Shown here one piece after another: positions 50,382 through 62,842 of a stretch of DNA of 64,000 nt; positions within the stretch are counted from its first letter, which is position 1, and each line of letters starts with the position of its first letter. This stretch comes from Mangifera indica (lineage: Eukaryota > Streptophyta > Magnoliopsida > Sapindales > Anacardiaceae), in assembly GCF_011075055.1 (NCBI RefSeq), contig NC_058140.1, positions 18,229,945-18,293,944 on the forward strand. Reading direction: 5' to 3'. Both the position numbers and the translations under genes were made by a program. Below the pieces are notes generated by a model. That model searched no databases. It was not told the origin of the DNA and was given only the letters and a program-made list of their open reading frames with translations.

Positions 50382-51979
50382 AATCCAACTCACAAGTTAA
50401 TTGAATGGCTTGAGTTGGTTTAAACTTACCTTATAACTCAACTCAAGCTGAGGTATCAGTTGAAAAAACAAGTTTGTTTGCTAATCGATAATACACTCCT
50501 CCCTTAAGGTGAAAATCATGATTTCCTTCCCATTACAAAATATTTCAAACTCCCTTGTTCTCTTATCTCATTTATCGATCATCAACTCATTTCACGGTTA
50601 CTCTTGTTGTGACTAAGGACTTTATCTTATCACCGAGATATTTTATTTCCATATACATATCTCTTTGGTTCATCGATCGTTGCAGTAATTACATATTTGT
50701 AATATATCAAATTATAAATTTTATCGGCTTATGAACAGCAATAAGAACTATAAAACTTGAATGCTTGTTTAAATTAAGGGAAGTTTGTTATTTGATTGCA
50801 TATTAGAAGACTAAGAGTACAAACCCTATCCCTATTATTTAATTATTTCAAACTACATTCCTTCGAATAAAAGTACATTTCCAAATTTATCCTTGTGAAA
50901 TAACCCAACTCCCCTAAATGAGTAAATTTTAACTTTCAATAAAACTATGTATTCTTATTTTAAATATATAAAATTTTAAATTAATAATAAAATAAAACTC
51001 AATCATATGATAATATATATACATATATATATTTAAAATAAATATATATAATATTACTTTTATAATTTTTGTTACAATTGAATTGAATTAGAATTTTTAT
51101 TAGTGTGTTATATCAAAGTGATATTCTAAATTCTAGAACATCTGAATCCATTAAATTCTCCATCCTCTCAAGCATGTTTACGTGTATATACTTCTGCTAT
51201 GGTTAAAACTATAAATAAAATGCGTGTGTCACTGACGTTATTACGTGTTCTTACCAAAGTGAAATTCAAAATATAAGAAAATCTGAACCCATTGAATTTT
51301 CCAAATTCTCTGGTCATGTTTACGTCTATATAAATTTGGCAAGATTAAAACTTCTAAATAAAATGCGTGGCATGCATGGCGCCATTTCTTTGACTTGTAC
51401 TTTCACCATACGTAGGCAATAAAAAGTTTCCTCAAAGTTAAGCCAAAGTATTAATGGTGAAAATTTGTTGAACGACTACGATATCTATTGCGGTGATAAA
51501 TGAATAAAATAAAAATAAATAAATAAATATTATTTAATATGATTGAATTTGATGATAAAAAAATTAATGTTTACGATATAATTATTAGTCTATATTTATA
51601 ATACATTTTAAAAAGAATATATAGAAAATGATTAGTTTGATAATTTGTATCTAGACGTCTATTTTTATTAGTCTCTTCTCTTTCTTTTATTAAATATTTG
51701 TTTTTATAATGTTAGAAAGGGAAATTATATTTAAATAAAAACATTTGAGAGAGATTATAATTTAAATATGATTATGAAAATTTATTTATATTTTAAATAA
51801 ATTAAAATAAAATATTTATAATAACAAAAATATCTTGATTAGATTGAAAGAGAGAAACTAGTTTTTATTTATTGACTTAAGAGAAAATAGAAAAATTATC
51901 TTATAAATATTAAGTAAGTTTAGTATTAAACTAATAAGGATAGACAAATAAAAAATGCATCCCTTAAATAGTATATTAG

Positions 51980-52165
51980 CTAATTGCTTATCATAATTAT
52001 TCGAATAAATTCCATTAAAATGAACCTGCGATAGTTTTTTAATAAGCAAATTCCAAAATATTCTCTACTTGAAAGCCCCTCACGTGGGACAAAGTTGGTG
52101 GCTAATTTAACTGTTAGCTGGAGAAACTGGTTGACGTTTAAGTAATCGAGAAATTGATAATCCAT
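51980..52165 (-). other. Conserved short open frame in duplication copy 1
   Basis: Begins MDYQFLDYLNVNQFLQLTVK and continues with NFVPREGLSSREYFGIC. The paralogous frame in copy 2 starts at 56803 with the same register and no indel over about 40 codons, although the surroundings have many indels. It could be a first exon, since both copies have a CAGGTT-like donor at the end, or simply a less diverged block. No family recognised. Confidence 0.3.
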
Positions 52166-53240
52166 CTTTTGTTTTTTTTTTTAAATCAAATCATGCCAAT
52201 GTTTTAAAATTAAAAAAATATATTTTTAAATTAAAAAAATTCTAAATTTATGTTGAAAATTCATTTCTTCCAAAGTTCTACGCTGGCAGCGTAAAAATAT
52301 GGCAAACGATAAATTTTCAAAAACATTTTAAGATTAAAATTCTTAATTTGTCACCTAAATATGGTAAAGAAAATCTAAACCCCCTTAATATAAAAATTTC
52401 TTGAACTGCCTTATATTTTAAATATTACGGTAACTTTTTATTTTATTATATTTCAAAGTTTAACGTATAAAACTTCTAACTAATTCTCTAAACTTCAAAA
52501 TAACTTTCTAAATTCACCAATATTCCCATTTTTCTTAAAATACAACACTATATTAATTTAAACACAAGTAAATATTGATCATAATACTTGAATTTAATTA
52601 TTTTTTTCACTTGATTTTACCGTATTCTGTGTGATATATTACATGGGAAGGCAAGAAAACAAAAAATGAATGAAGGTTAAAAATAATAATAATAAAATTA
52701 TATTTAATTAAGTGAATTAGTTATATTATAACCCCTCCCAAATATGAGAAACTAATTATTTTAATTAATAACCTTAAAATATTTTATAATACAAACAAAA
52801 TAATAATCAGAAAGGTAAAATAATAACACAAACAAGTGCATTTATTTTCTAAATATCTCATTAAGTTGTCAATAATTAATGTGCTTGTGATTATGAAAAT
52901 AATTTAAAAAAAGTAAAAAAATTATTGGCCATACATCAAATCAAAGTGATCCATTTATGTCTGTCAAGTGACGAAAAACGGCATTGATGGACATCTTGAG
53001 AATTACTTGTTTGACATTTTGTTGATCTTATTCTAATTACTCATTGAAGACTCATTGTAGACAGATGATTCAAACAACTGCACGCCTTTTAAAAAAAAAA
53101 ATTTATTGATCAACTACCTAAAATGTTTTTATTTTATATATAATAAGATTTGTACCAAACATTATATATTTTATAATATTTTTAAATTATACAATGTAGC
53201 ATGCTGCACCAAACATATCTCAATAATTTTGGAGTAGATC

Positions 53241-54090
53241 AATATCAAATTTTTAATAGTTAAGTTTAAAAAACTAAAATATTTATTTTTCAGCTGTTAA
53301 AGTTAATTAAATTCGTTAATTTAAAATGTATAATTATTATTTAACTAATAATGTTAAAAAAAATCATCTCGTTTCTTTATTTTAATTTTAAAAATTCAAA
53401 ATTTTAAAAAATTACATTTTTCCGTTTTGAGTTCTTTTTTCTGTCCTATAATTTTCAACCATCAAAACTATCTCTAGCTCTATTGCTTGTTTTCTCTAGT
53501 GCTTTCTCTCTCTATTGGTGCTCACTTTTCCCTTTGGGTGATCTCTCTTCCTCCAGATTGACACGAATGCAATGAAGGGTTTGGGCGAGAGAGGTATGCC
53601 TGTGTCGATCTTTGATAGATCCGTCCTCTTCTTGGGATGAATGTTCTCTCTTCCAGAAGATCCCTCTAGATCACGTTCAAATGCTCTGATCAGCGTTCTC
53701 TCATTTGCTCCGTCTTCTCGACGTACTACAAATAAAGTAGATTTCCCTTCTTTTGATAAGTGTTCCTGCCAATCTAGGGGGAGAGAGAGCGTCAGAGCGA
53801 GAGCGGGAGACGATATCAATGGTTGAAAATTATGGGAGAGAAAAATAAATTCTAGAGAGAAAATGTAACTTTTTAAAACTTTGGGTGAGAAAAAATTGTA
53901 AGTTTTTAAAATTAAGGTGGAAAATTAGACAATTTTTTTTAATATTACTGGTTAAATGAGAATTATATCCTTTAAACTAATATATTTGATTAATTTTAAC
54001 TGCTAATATGTGAGTGTTTAGATTTTTAAAGCTTAACATATGAAAATTTGATAATAAACTAAACCTTAGGTGGAAATAAATCTTTTGGCC
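53241..54090. mobile_element. Foldback element, copy j (left terminus deleted)
   Basis: The right end ...GGAAATAAATCTTTTGGCC is intact. The left terminus present in its paralog at 57514 is missing because of a deletion near 53230. The core with CTCTCTATTGGTGCTC and the arms correspond to the copy at 57514. The frame at 53496-53819 is internal to it. Confidence 0.75.
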
Positions 54091-55070
54091 TAATAATAAA
54101 TTAGGTTGTGTCTCTGATATATCATATTATATCTTTTTACTTAAAAGTCTCAAAATCTGATCTAATCTAAAATGTGAAATAAGTAAGAGAATCACAGAAT
54201 AAAAACAATTTAAAATTACAAAATCCAACTCACAAAGTAATTAAATAGCTTGAGTTGATCCAAACTTTCTTATAACTCAACTCAAGTTGAGGTGTTCAGT
54301 TGAAAAAACAAGTTCGTTTGCTAATCGATAATACACTCCTCACTTAAGATGAAAATCGTGATTTTCTTCCCATTACAAAATATCTCAAACTCCCTTGTTC
54401 TCTTTTCTCGTTCATCGATTATCAACTCATTTTACAATTGCTCTTGTTGTGACTAAGGACTCTATCTTGTTGTCGGGATATTTTGTTTTCACGTGTATGC
54501 CTCTTTGGTTTGTCAATTGTTGTAGTAATTACACAGTTTGTAATCCATCAAAGTATAAATTTTATCGGCTTATGAATAGCAATAAGAACTAAAAAATTTG
54601 AATACTTTCTTATATCAGGGGAAGGTTGTAATTTGACTGCACAATAGAATATTGAAGTACAAACCCTATTATTTAATTATTTCATACTACATTCTTTTGA
54701 ATAGAAATACATTTCCAAATTTATCCTTGTGAAATAGTAAATTTTGACTTTCAATAAAATTATGTATATCTATTTTAGATACATAAATATATATATACAT
54801 TTATATATGTAATCACATAATTAGATAATTTAAAATTAAAGATAGAATAACACCTAATTATGTGATAATATATATAAATATATACATATTTATATATCTA
54901 AAATAAATACATATAATATTATTCTTTGACTTTTAAGGCCAATGCAATGAGAAAGAAGCCCAAAGAGAAATTTAGTATTTAATATAATCATACAATACCA
55001 TTATAATTTCGTCATAATTGAATTGAATTGGAATTTTTATTAGTGTGTTATATCCAAGTGATATTCTAAA

Positions 55071-55891
55071 GGCCAAAGGACTATTTTACCCTCAAGTTTT
55101 AGTGCATTTTTTAACTCACACCTATAGAGTTTGAAAAACCTGAAGTCCCACTCATGAGCTAACTTTTGTTAAAAAAAGTAAGGGTAAAATCATCATTTCA
55201 TTAATTATACTAAAATAATATAAAATTTATTAAGTTTTCCCCTCATAGTTTAAAAAACTAATAAATTTACCCGTGCCAAAAAGTTTTCTAATTTTCAAAA
55301 GTAACATTCCCCTCTCCAAAACCTAGAGTTTAGTTTCTAGAGGCTCTCTGGCCACCGGAGAAAAAGTTTCAACCCACCATCTCACCAGCCACCAAAGAAG
55401 CTTTCAGATGGCATATCGAAGACTCATCTTCATCGATTCTAGATAAATCGATGGAGACAAGGGTCTTCGTCGATTCCAAAAGAATCGATACGTCTTCATC
55501 AATTCGTTTGGAATCAATGAAGATGCGTCTTCGTTGCCTCTTCTTCCACCAGAGAGTGAAGATCTGGTGGCTGACGAGTAGTGGGTTGAAACGTTGTCGT
55601 CGGTTGCCAAAGATGATGGTCGGAGAATGCTTGAAAAATAATTCCTAGGTTTTAGGGAGATGTTACTTTTGAAAGTTAGAAAACTTTAGACAGGGGTGAA
55701 GTTGTTAGTTTTTAAATTTGTCAAGGGAGAATGAAATAAATTTTATATATTTTTAATATAATTAATGAAATAACGATTTTACCTTTACTTTTTTAACTAA
55801 AGTTAGCTTATAAGTGGGATTTTGGGTTTTTCAAACTCCGTGGGTGTAACTAGAATGTACTAAGACTTGGGGGTGACACAGTTATTTAGCC
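55071..55891. mobile_element. Foldback element inserted only in duplication copy 2
   Basis: Ends GGCCAAAGGACTATTTTACC and ...GACACAGTTATTTAGCC. Flanked by identical TATTCTAAA at 55062-55070 and 55892-55900. The paralogous locus at 51122-51130 carries a single TATTCTAAA and no insertion, so the limits and the 9-bp duplication are confirmed inside the window. The core (55320-55640) is palindromic, with ATCGATTC and CTTCATCG motifs in both orientations. The two overlapping frames at 55404-55648 are by-products. Confidence 0.96.
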
Positions 55892-56611
55892 TATTCTAAA
55901 TTCTAGAACATCTGGATCCATTAAATTTCCCATTCTGCTATGGTTAAAACCATAAATAAAATGCGTGGCGTGCACGGCAGCTTCCCTTTAAATTTTATTT
56001 TCACTAACGTTATTAATTGTTCTTACCAAATTTTATGAGTGTTTTATACCAAAGTGAAATTCAAAATATAAGAAAATCTGAATCCATTTAATTTTCCAAA
56101 TTCTCTAGTCATGTTTGCGTCTATATAAATTTGGCCAGATTAAAACTTCTAAATAAAATGCGTGGCACGAATGGCACCATTCCTTTGACTTGTATTTTCA
56201 CTATGCCTAGGCAATAAAAAGTTTCGTAAAAGTTAAGCCAAAGTTTTAATGGTGAAAATTTGTTAAAAGACTGTGACATTTATATGCGGTGATGTATGAA
56301 CAAAATAAAAGGCAAATAAAAAAATATATTTTTTTAATTAATTCAATATGATGATTAAAAAAATTACGTCTATGATATAATTATTAGCCAATATTTATAA
56401 TATATTTAAAAAAAATATATATAGAATGATTAATTCCATAATTTGTGTCTATATCTCTATTTTTATGAGTCTATCTCTTTTTCGTTATTCGTTATTTGTA
56501 TTTATAATGTAGAAAAGAGAAGTTATACTAAAATAAAAATATTTAAAAGAGTTTATAATTTAAATATGATTATAAAATTTATTTATATTTTAAATAAATT
56601 AAAAAAAATAT

Positions 56612-56803
56612 TTATAATAACATAAATATCTTGATTGGATTGAAAAAGATATTTATAATAACCTGTGATAATTTCTTAAATATGCAAATTCGAAAATATT
56701 CTCTACTTAAAAGCCCTTCAGGTGGGACAAAGTTGGCGGCTGATTTAACTGTTAGCTGGAGCAACTGGTTGACGATTAAGTAATCGGGAAATTGACCGTC
56801 CAT
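56612..56803 (-). other. Conserved short open frame in duplication copy 2
   Basis: Begins MDGQFPDYLIVNQLLQLTVK and continues NFVPPEGLLSREYFRIC. It is the counterpart of the frame at 51980-52165, about 75% identical over the first 40 residues. After FKKLSQ it runs into AT-rich sequence at a possible splice donor. Product unknown. Confidence 0.3.
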
Positions 56804-57513
56804 CTTTTGTCTTGCCTTTTTTTTTTTTTTTTAAAATCATGCCAATGTTTTAAAATTAAAAAAAAATTCTAAATTTATGTTGAAAATTTATTTCTCCCAA
56901 AGTTCTGGGCCGACAGCGTAAAAACATGGCAAACTATAAATATTAAAAAACATTTTAAGATTAAAATTCTTAATTTATCACCTAAATATGGTAAATAAAA
57001 TCTAAACCCCCTTAATACTAAACTTCTAGATTATACTCTTCTAAACTTTAAAATAACTTTTTAAATTCACCAATATTCCCTTTTTTTTTTTTTTTTAAAG
57101 CAACACTATATTAAAAAAAATTAAAAAATTAAAAAAGAATTTATTGGCCATACATCAAATCAAAGTGTTCCATTTATGTCGAAGTGATGGAAAATGACAT
57201 TGATGGACATTTTCAGAATTACTCGTTTGACGGTTTGTTGATCTTATTCAAAGTACTCATATAAGATTCATTGTATACAAATAATTCTAGCAACTGCACG
57301 CCTCTTTTTTTTTTTTTTTTTTTTTTTTTGAAGTTATTGATCAACTACTTAAAATGTATTTATTTTGTATATAATTAGATTTCTGCGAAACATTATATAT
57401 TTTATAATAATTTTAAATTATACAATGTAGCTTGCTGCACCAAACATATCTCAATAATTAGAAGCTTAATGAGAATGTGGGGCCGCATGTTAATGCAATA
57501 ATTTGATAAGAAA

Positions 57514-58438
57514 GCCAAAAGGCTTATTCCCACCGAAGGTATTGGTCAATATTAAACGCTCATCAATTAAATTTTAAAAATTAAAATATTTATTTATTAA
57601 TTATTAAAATTATTTAAATTTATTAGTTTGAAAAGTATAATTATCATTTAATTAGTAATATTAAAAAAATAATTTTTTTTCCTATCTTTATTTTAAAAAC
57701 TCAAAATTTCTTTCTATTCAATGTTTTAAAAAGTTTTATTTTTTTCCTTAGAGTTTGTTTTTTTATCCTACAATTTTCAACAATTAGAATTGTCCCTGGC
57801 TTTATCGCTCGTTTTCTTTGATGCTCTCTCTCTATTGGTGCTCTCTCTTCCCCCTTTTTAGTGATCTTTCTCCCCCCAAATTGACACGGATGCAATGAAG
57901 GGTTTGGGTGAGAGAGATGTGCTTGTGCCAATCTTTGAAAAATCTATCCTCTTTCAAATAGAATGTTCTCTCTCCTAGAAGATCCCTCCAGATCATGTTC
58001 GAATGCTCTAATCCGTGTTCTCTCATTTTCTCATGTCTTCTCGATGTGTTACAAATAAAGTAGATTTCCCTTCTTTCAATAAGTGTTTCTATCGATTTGG
58101 GAGGAGTGAGATAACCAAAGAGGGAGAGAGAGTGTCAGAGTGAGAGCAAGAGACAATATCAGTGGTAAAAAATTGTGGGAGAGAAAAATAAACTTTAGGG
58201 GAAAAATTGAACTTTTTAAAACTTTGGGTAATAGAAAATTATAAAATTTTCAAATTAAGGTAAAAAATAAGACAAAATCTTATTTTTTTTATATTACTAG
58301 TTAATTAATAATTATATCCTTTAAACTAACATATTTAATTAATTTTAACTGTTGATAAATAAATATTTAAATTTCGAAATCTAACCGGTAAAAGTTTGAT
58401 AATAAACTAAATTTTAGGTGGAAAAAAGTCTTTTAGCC
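57514..58438. mobile_element. Foldback element, copy k
   Basis: Starts GCCAAAAGGCTTATTCCC and ends ...GGAAAAAAGTCTTTTAGCC. Flanking 9-mers GATAAGAAA (57505-57513) and AATAAGAAA (58440-58448) match at 8 of 9, with one extra base on the right. It is the duplicate of copy j, with its left end preserved. The frames at 57701-58026 lie inside. Confidence 0.85.
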
Positions 58439-58490
58439 TAATAAGAAATTAGGTTGTGCGTCTGATGTATCATTTTATATCTTTTACATC

Positions 58491-59863
58491 CAAAATGTGC
58501 GTCTGATGAAATCATGAATCAAATGAGGTTTTATCCTCTGAGTCTGATCAAACACATAAAATAATTATTAATATATGAAACTTAGATGCCACCACGTAAT
58601 CTGTTTATTTTTATATTATTTTTTATTTTATTCTTACCTATTTACAAAATCAAAGCACTTGATTTGTTTATAGAAACACCAAAAACTTAAGGAGGCCAGA
58701 TTTTAGTTTGGAAATAGTTTGTTTACCAAATACAAACGTCACCCCATTTCAAAACGAGAAAATCATCCCCTGCAACTTCATGACTGACAACAGCAGTATC
58801 AATCATGGATACAGAAAAGTGAGTCCGGACGATCCAATGACAGTCTAATGCATTGACTCACAATTACATCCATCAGTATGATGAAGTGGGGCGGTTGAGA
58901 TGGGGAAGAGAGGGTGACGCAAGGTGTCCTCTGTAAGTTTTTTTAACGTTTGATGTTTAACCTGAGATGAAAGTCTTACCAAAAGTTTTTTTCTTGGAAA
59001 AAAGTTAAGAGGCTTTAGAGTCAGAATGATCTCACATAACAATTTTTTCTCTGTTTTATTTTTGTATCTCAGGTCTTGCTTCATTGGTGGGTTTGTTTTG
59101 GTGTAGTAATCTTTCTCGTATTTCAAAGACTTGGTGGGCAGAGAGGTGATCAAGCTATTAAGATTCTATTTGAAACTTCCGTGGAGGTGGCAGAGGAGGG
59201 GGAAAGGAGGTATTTGAAATGGAGCAAGAGAGATACATGTGGCGGATATGGGTTGAGAAAGGAGAGTCAAAAGTGAAGACCCTACATTTATAAAAAAAAT
59301 AAAAGTAAAAAATATCTTTATAAAAATACGGATACCTTAGTCAATCCCATCGGGGGAAGAAAAAAAATTGAATTGATTTATGCGTATTATTATATAATTT
59401 AATTAATGCTTTGGGTAAATATAATTTTGACAAAGTAAATTTAGTCATTATCTGCATCGAAATTTGATTGGATTTATTCCCATTTTCCCTCTTCACGAGG
59501 TTCTTGGCAATGGCTACCAGTCAAGATCCATCGAGCTACATTTCAACATTACTGAGTAGATATTACTTTAATACTTAAAGACTAAGGTTTATCGATGAAA
59601 GGGTTGTGTCAGCAAAAAAATGATGGAAATTCTCTGTTGACGGTTAGTTGGAAGATTAGCCCCATTAAATTTCTTATTTATATGTATGTTGCGACATATG
59701 ATCCCGCAATCTCGTAAAACTTTTATTAAAGCCTTTCCAACTTCTATACGCCTTTAGTGACTAAACAACAAACCAACTCGATTCGATCAGATCTTTTCCT
59801 TCTCTTCATTTAGTTTTCTCTGAAAGAAGCACTTGCAAGAAAAAAGAAAAGGAAAGAAAGAAA
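58491..59863. other. Intergenic region and LAR promoter
   Basis: AT-rich. The 102- and 66-codon frames at 58845-59276 on opposite strands overlap and show no motif. The last few hundred bases are the LAR promoter and 5' UTR; no TATA box is convincing, although TATTTATATG occurs near 59675. The purine-rich stretch just before the ATG (59838-59863) is probably 5' UTR. Confidence 0.5.
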
Positions 59864-61663
59864 ATGACTGTGTCACCCGCTATTTCCACAGCCAAGAGCA
59901 GCAGGGTTCTGATCATTGGAGCCACCGGCTTCATCGGTCATTTTGTAGCCGACGCCAGCCTCGGCTCAGGTCGACCCACATATGTTCTCGTCCACTCCAG
60001 TGTCACTAGCCCTAGTAAGGCTAAAATCATCCAGCAACTTCAAAAAAAGGGCGCTGAAATATTACATGTATTAATCACTCTCCCAATATCTTTGATCATT
60101 TATGTTACTGTTTTTATGCTTGCTTGGTTTTTATTTTTGTATTTTTCTTTATACATGAAGGGATCGATAAGTGACAAGGAAGCAATGGAAAAAATACTGA
60201 AAGAGCAGGAGATTGACATCGTGATATCAGTTGTTGGCGGTGAGAAAATATTGGACCAGCTGCCACTGGTGGAGGCCATTAAAGCTGTTGGTACTGTTAA
60301 GGTATGCAAATGCAATATGTATTAAGCTTGGAGGACATATTATCTTAGAGTATTTACGTTATTATTAATGGCGGGAGTGTCAATTGCAGAGATTTTTGCC
60401 ATCAGAATTCGGGCATGACGTGGACAGAGCTGACCCGGTGGAGCCGGGGCTCATCATGTACAAAGAAAAGCGCAGAGTCAGGCGTTTAATTGAAGAACTT
60501 GCCGTGCCGTACACCTACATTTGTTGCAATTCAATAGCTTCGTGGCCCTATTACGACAATCACCACCCTTCAGAAGTTCTCCCTCCGTTGGATCAGTTTG
60601 AAATCTACGGTGATGGCAGCGTCAAAGGTACGCAATTACGACTAGTATGAAGTTGACTGAGGTAATCTTAATAGTTAAGTTTCCCCAGGAGAACCTTGTA
60701 TCGCATAAAGCTAAAAAGAATTTGTTCTCCAGTGCCCATTTCAAACATTTCATACAAAATTAGGTTTGAAATGCATAAATTTAGTTGAATTTGTCTTCAA
60801 AGTGTATGTTTCAGTACTATATACATTATCTTGCCTTGTCCTTTTCATTTCTCAACTTCCAATTGCATTTATTTTAAGACAAATTTTAAGAAGATTTAAA
60901 TTTTAGTTTATTTGTTTCAATTTGTCGGAATGGTAGTTATGCATAAAATAGTGGTTGGGCGGGGCCGAGTAAATACTGTTCACATCCTGTCGATTTTTCA
61001 AAAGCAGAAAACAATAATAAATCGGTTTGACGTTTTTCTCTTGATTTATTTACCAATATATTTATGACTTAGTTAATATTTTCAACAACTAATATTAGTC
61101 TATATATATATTGACTTGTTCTTCTGTAGCATACTTTATTGCTGGCACTGATATTGGAAAATTCACCGTCAAAATTGCTGATGACATTCGAACTGTAAAC
61201 AAGTCCGTTCATTTTCGACCACCCTCCAATTGTTATAGCATTAACGAGCTTGCATGTTTATGGGAAAAGAAAATTGGAAGAACTTTACCAAGAGTGACTG
61301 TTTCTGAGGATGATCTCCTTGCAGCAGCTGCAGGTTCTTTCGAATCCCATAACTTAAATTTAAAATTTTGTGTAAAATTAAGTTTACAAATTTCTTTATT
61401 ATTTTTTTGGGGGTGCAGAGAATGTTATACCACAAAGTGTTGTTGCATCGTTCACACATGATATATTCATTAAGGGTTGTCAAGTGAATTTTTCTATCGA
61501 TGGCCATGGTGATATTGAAGTGAACAATCTTTATCCTGATGAACAATTTCGTAGCTTGGATGATTGTTTCACTGACTTTGCCCTCCAATTAAATTACAAG
61601 TCTATGGAGGCTGAAGACAGGTCACTGCCGTCCTCCCAGACATCCACTCCCATTTGTTCTTGA
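59864..61663 (+). CDS. LAR: Leucoanthocyanidin reductase (LAR)
   Basis: Cytosolic NADPH-dependent short-chain-dehydrogenase-like enzyme (PIP/isoflavone reductase family). It reduces leucocyanidin to catechin, supplying flavan-3-ols for condensed tannins. Five exons: 59864-60067, 60161-60301, 60390-60627, 61130-61333 and 61419-61663, all GT-AG and in phase, giving 343 aa (family about 340-390). The NADPH loop is GATGFIG at 19-25. All three LAR signatures are present: RFLP (116-119), ICCN (159-162) and THD (275-277). H124, Y139 and K142 correspond to the grape LAR1 active-site residues His122, Tyr137 and Lys140. AATAAA at 61768-61773 is a likely polyadenylation signal. Intron 1 (93 bp) has no stop in frame. 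No other flavonoid gene is nearby. Confidence 0.96.
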
Positions 61664-61767
61664 TATTTATACACCTCTTTACTGTTTTCCTTGTTTTTTT
61701 TTTTTTTTTTTAAATTACGGTCATTCTCATGTCATCTTGTTTCCAACCATGTCGCAGCCATGACTTA

Positions 61768-61773
61768 AATAAA
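61768..61773 (+). terminator. LAR polyadenylation signal
   Basis: AATAAA about 105 nt after the LAR stop codon, preceded by a T-rich stretch at 61695-61713; typical of a plant near-upstream element. Confidence 0.5.
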
Positions 61774-62842
61774 TATGTACTTGTGTAATTTCTTATTCCA
61801 TGATGGCTTTGGTTATTCTTGCTGCAAATATGCGTACAGCCTGCACCAATGATTAACATCCTTTTTCTTTTTTTAAATAAATATTTGATTAAAAAAATTA
61901 AACAATTATATTATATCCCATTTAATGTTAATTTTATATAATCCTTAACCCACATGAATGTATCTATTTTATCATTATAATGCTCTCGTCTAACGACGAT
62001 GATGTTAAATTTGATTCATCCGGAAATTAGTTGGTGATGTTAACATCACATCATCAAAATTTAAGAATTCTAATCATGTAACATCAATATCACATCATTA
62101 TAATTGTTGATCAGGCCTAAAAATTGAACCATAGTTTAAAACTTATTCACTTGATTAAAATTGAGATCAATTAATTAGGGTTTTAAGACAATGTTCAACA
62201 CTAAAAAGGGTAATGGATCAGACCGAATTTCATAAAGTTCACCGTGTTTATGAATTGTGTCAAACTTAAAGTCTACACGATTACGAGCTTTGTTACAATA
62301 TATTGTATTGTGTCCAACCTCTTAATGAGTTGATCTGTAAGTTTTTGATAGACTAATCTATTAATTATATCTTTTTCATTTTTTAAATAATTTTTATTTT
62401 ATATTTTAAATTTTTTATACTATTTTTTTAATTTTTCTCATAAGAATAATAATAAATAATTAATAAATTTAGATTTTTTTATTTTTTCATAAAATTAATA
62501 ATAAATTTATTATTACTTTTTAAATTTCTATAATATTAATAAATATTTTTAGATTTCTTATATAAATTATTTGAATTACTTATGTAATAATAAATAAATA
62601 ATAAATTTTTTAAAATAATTAATAAATTAAAAAATTATGCACCATACCATGTATCTGGGTCAGCCCGCAAGTCAAACTTTACGGCTCCTGACACCAACTG
62701 CACGACTCGTAGGTCAGCCCACGTGTTCCTACAGTACAAGTCACGCTAAATAAAAACAAGGGCGGCTCGCAGACCCTTTGACGTAACTAACTACTCAATA
62801 AATTTAAATGATTTTCCAAAACCTCCCCAACCCCCGGGAGGT
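61774..62842. other. Gene-free AT-rich intergenic region
   Basis: Very AT-rich, notably at 62380-62640. A GC-richer patch at 62640-62790 with GGGTCAGCCCGCAAG- and GACTCGTAGGTCAGCC-like sequence resembles common plant repeat families. No gene seen. Confidence 0.5.

Larger units (their letters stand above)
50382..54145. repeat. Tandem segmental duplication, copy 1
   Basis: Matches 54222-58490 in order and orientation over almost its whole length. Both copies start at ATCCAACTCACA and both contain GCTAATCGATAATACACTCC. Both also contain the AT-rich block near 51000/54870, the GTGATATTCTAAATTCTAG site, the conserved short frame at 52165/56803 and a foldback element at the right end. The copies differ by substitutions and many small indels. 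Copy 1 has the unoccupied 9-bp target TATTCTAAA at 51122-51130. Confidence 0.9.
54222..58490. repeat. Tandem segmental duplication, copy 2
   Basis: Second arm of the duplication, separated from copy 1 by about 76 bp. Longer than copy 1 chiefly because an 821-bp foldback element is inserted at 55071. Also contains a T25 tract at 57305-57329 where copy 1 has a short A tract, and lacks some AT-rich segments of copy 1. Confidence 0.9.

Noticed and set aside
53496..53826. Overlapping frames on both strands (107 and 61 codons)
   Set aside because: Inside foldback copy j; the paralog in copy k has the frames broken and rearranged.
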